From contig JAMOMM010000480.1 of the NCBI GenBank assembly GCA_027067085.1, positions 1 to 6,480 of the forward strand: a DNA stretch of 6,480 nt, read 5' to 3'. Position numbers and translations under genes: made by a program. The notes under the pieces were generated by a model, which ran no database searches, had not been told where the DNA came from, and saw nothing but the letters and a program-made list of their open reading frames with translations. Shown here in pieces: positions 5,535 through 6,480 of this stretch (positions are counted from its first letter, which is position 1; each line of letters starts with the position of its first letter). The stretch comes from Hyphomicrobiales bacterium (GTDB lineage: Bacteria > Pseudomonadota > Alphaproteobacteria > Rhizobiales > Aestuariivirgaceae).

Positions 5535-6480
5535 CTAGTTGATGGGGGTGAGGGTGAACCCCTTTTGTCTGAATAATTTCACCAGACCATCATTACCCGG
5601 TAAATGCAAGGCACCAACCGCAATAAATGCGCCGCCTTTTTCAAGCAAAGGTGTGCCGCGTTTGACCATGACGTGGTTGCGTTTTTTTAGGAGAATTTCG
5701 CTGAAATGATCGGCAACGCCTTGTTTGTTTTCTAGTAGCATTAAACCCGTCATGATATTCATTTTACGTTCTAGGTAAAGCTGCACCATGGTTTCGAGAT
5801 AATCAGCGCCGCGTGGTCCGTTCTTGGCTGTTTGCACGAGAAAAGCTTTTTGGGCTTCCATGGGCATGGTTGAAAAGGCGGCAAGTTGCTCGCGCATTCT
5901 TTCCAAACCAACAAGAGGGATTTTATACTTTGCCGCCATTGCCGCAAGACGTTCATCGAGCACTTTTTTACCAGCTTTTTTACGATTTAATTCGCACAAA
6001 GGCACGCCCATCATCATAGCGGGGACATAAGGTTTCATGCCGCCAAATATAAACGCGGGCAATCCACGGCGTTTTAGCTCCTTTTGAACAAGGGCCGTAT
6101 TTTCTTTTCCCATAATAGTCCATAAATGTCCGCCTGGTTCTAAAACCGTTAATGTCAGGTTTTTCATTAAAGCGTTGGTTTGTGCAGCTTTGCTGCCAAC
6201 TTCTTTTAGTTCTAATGCAATCACCGACGCATTTTTTATGGCATCAAGGGTAATGGCAGGAAGGTCATTAACGCGCGGGTCGGTAATGTGAATGGTGCCA
6301 AAAAGATATGAAGGTTTTGCAATGCCATCTTTCTCAACCTTCCAAAACACCGCATTGCCATTGGGCACTTTTGCCGCCAACTTCATTGCAGCGTCATATT
6401 CTTGAGGATTCTTTTTCCGCTCGGTTTCTAATACGCTGGTGCCTTTACAAACGGGTGGTTCTGCGGCAGTGGCGGGTAGG
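5535..6480 (-). CDS. TraB/GumN family periplasmic protein (Tiki-like metalloprotease fold), 5' end beyond the window
   Basis: The frame is open to the right edge, giving 314 visible residues, and the natural start lies outside. The visible sequence begins LPATAAEPPVCKG, which reads as the end of a Sec signal peptide (cleavage near TAA|E) and the conserved mature start with a cysteine (visible 11). The family motifs are SYLFGTIHITDPRV (57-70, GxxH), GVPLCELNRKKAGKKVLDER (158-177), PLVGLERMREQL (188-199) and GAFIAVGALHLPG (283-295, second GxxH). The two histidines and the Glu region are the presumed metal or active site shared with eukaryotic Tiki proteases. Cys11 and Cys162 may pair. It is probably periplasmic or envelope-attached. 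GumN is encoded in xanthan clusters, but no polysaccharide genes are visible here and the bacterial function is uncertain. The ATG at 6386 is internal: homologous sequence continues upstream of it. The stop TAG is 13 bases before the oxidoreductase. Confidence 0.92.
   Translation of the reverse strand, partial: LPATAAEPPVCKGTSVLETERKKNPQEYDAAMKLAAKVPNGNAVFWKVEKDGIAKPSYLFGTIHITDPRVNDLPAITLDAIKNASVIALELKEVGSKAAQTNALMKNLTLTVLEPGGHLWTIMGKENTALVQKELKRRGLPAFIFGGMKPYVPAMMMGVPLCELNRKKAGKKVLDERLAAMAAKYKIPLVGLERMREQLAAFSTMPMEAQKAFLVQTAKNGPRGADYLETMVQLYLERKMNIMTGLMLLENKQGVADHFSEILLKKRNHVMVKRGTPLLEKGGAFIAVGALHLPGNDGLVKLFRQKGFTLTPIN

Noticed and set aside
5771..6030. Open frames on both strands inside the TraB/GumN gene
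   Set aside because: Shadows of the conserved frame, which carries all family motifs across this stretch.
6384..6386. ATG as start of the TraB/GumN gene
   Set aside because: Conserved family sequence and a signal-peptide end continue upstream in the same frame to the window edge.

Overview
The window looks like a chromosomal segment of an alphaproteobacterium of moderate to low GC content. It is probably in or near the Hyphomicrobiales (rhizobia-like orders), possibly marine or host-associated. The grounds are the rhizobial flavour of the small secreted Gly/Tyr/Arg-rich protein, the TraB/GumN protein, the DadA-like oxidoreductase and the palindromic intergenic repeat. The taxonomic call is inference from recognition, not from a search.

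Left part (1-2119, minus strand): the start of a type III secretion system (T3SS) operon, read right to left as sctX-like, sctY, sctV. The genes are packed with a 4-base GTGA overlap and then a 1-base TAATG overlap. SctV, the export-gate ring protein, runs off the left edge: 411 residues are visible of an expected ~700. The order X-Y-V is that of the Yersinia yscX-yscY-yscV (lcrD) block, so this is an injectisome of the Ysc type and not a flagellar export gate. A sigma-54-like -24/-12 element sits directly before sctX.

Middle (2120-3285): a 350-base divergent intergenic region with several repeated half-sites. It is followed on the plus strand by a small, very basic exported protein, then a ~105-base composite palindromic repeat, a good rho-independent terminator, and a 68-residue two-helix membrane protein that may be made from a leaderless transcript.

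Right part (3282-6480, minus strand): a second compact operon, read right to left. It holds a TraB/GumN family periplasmic protein (5' end off the right edge), an FAD-dependent amine/amino-acid oxidoreductase of the DAO family 13 bases later, and an EamA/DMT transporter overlapping the oxidoreductase by 4 bases (GTGA). Oxidoreductase and transporter are probably translationally coupled and may handle the same amino compound. The transporter ends tail-to-tail with the small membrane-protein gene, their stop codons sharing a TTAA.

No RNA gene, insertion sequence or CRISPR array was seen. The most notable content is the Ysc-type sctXYV block in an alphaproteobacterial setting, with a diverged SctX and a possible sigma-54 promoter.
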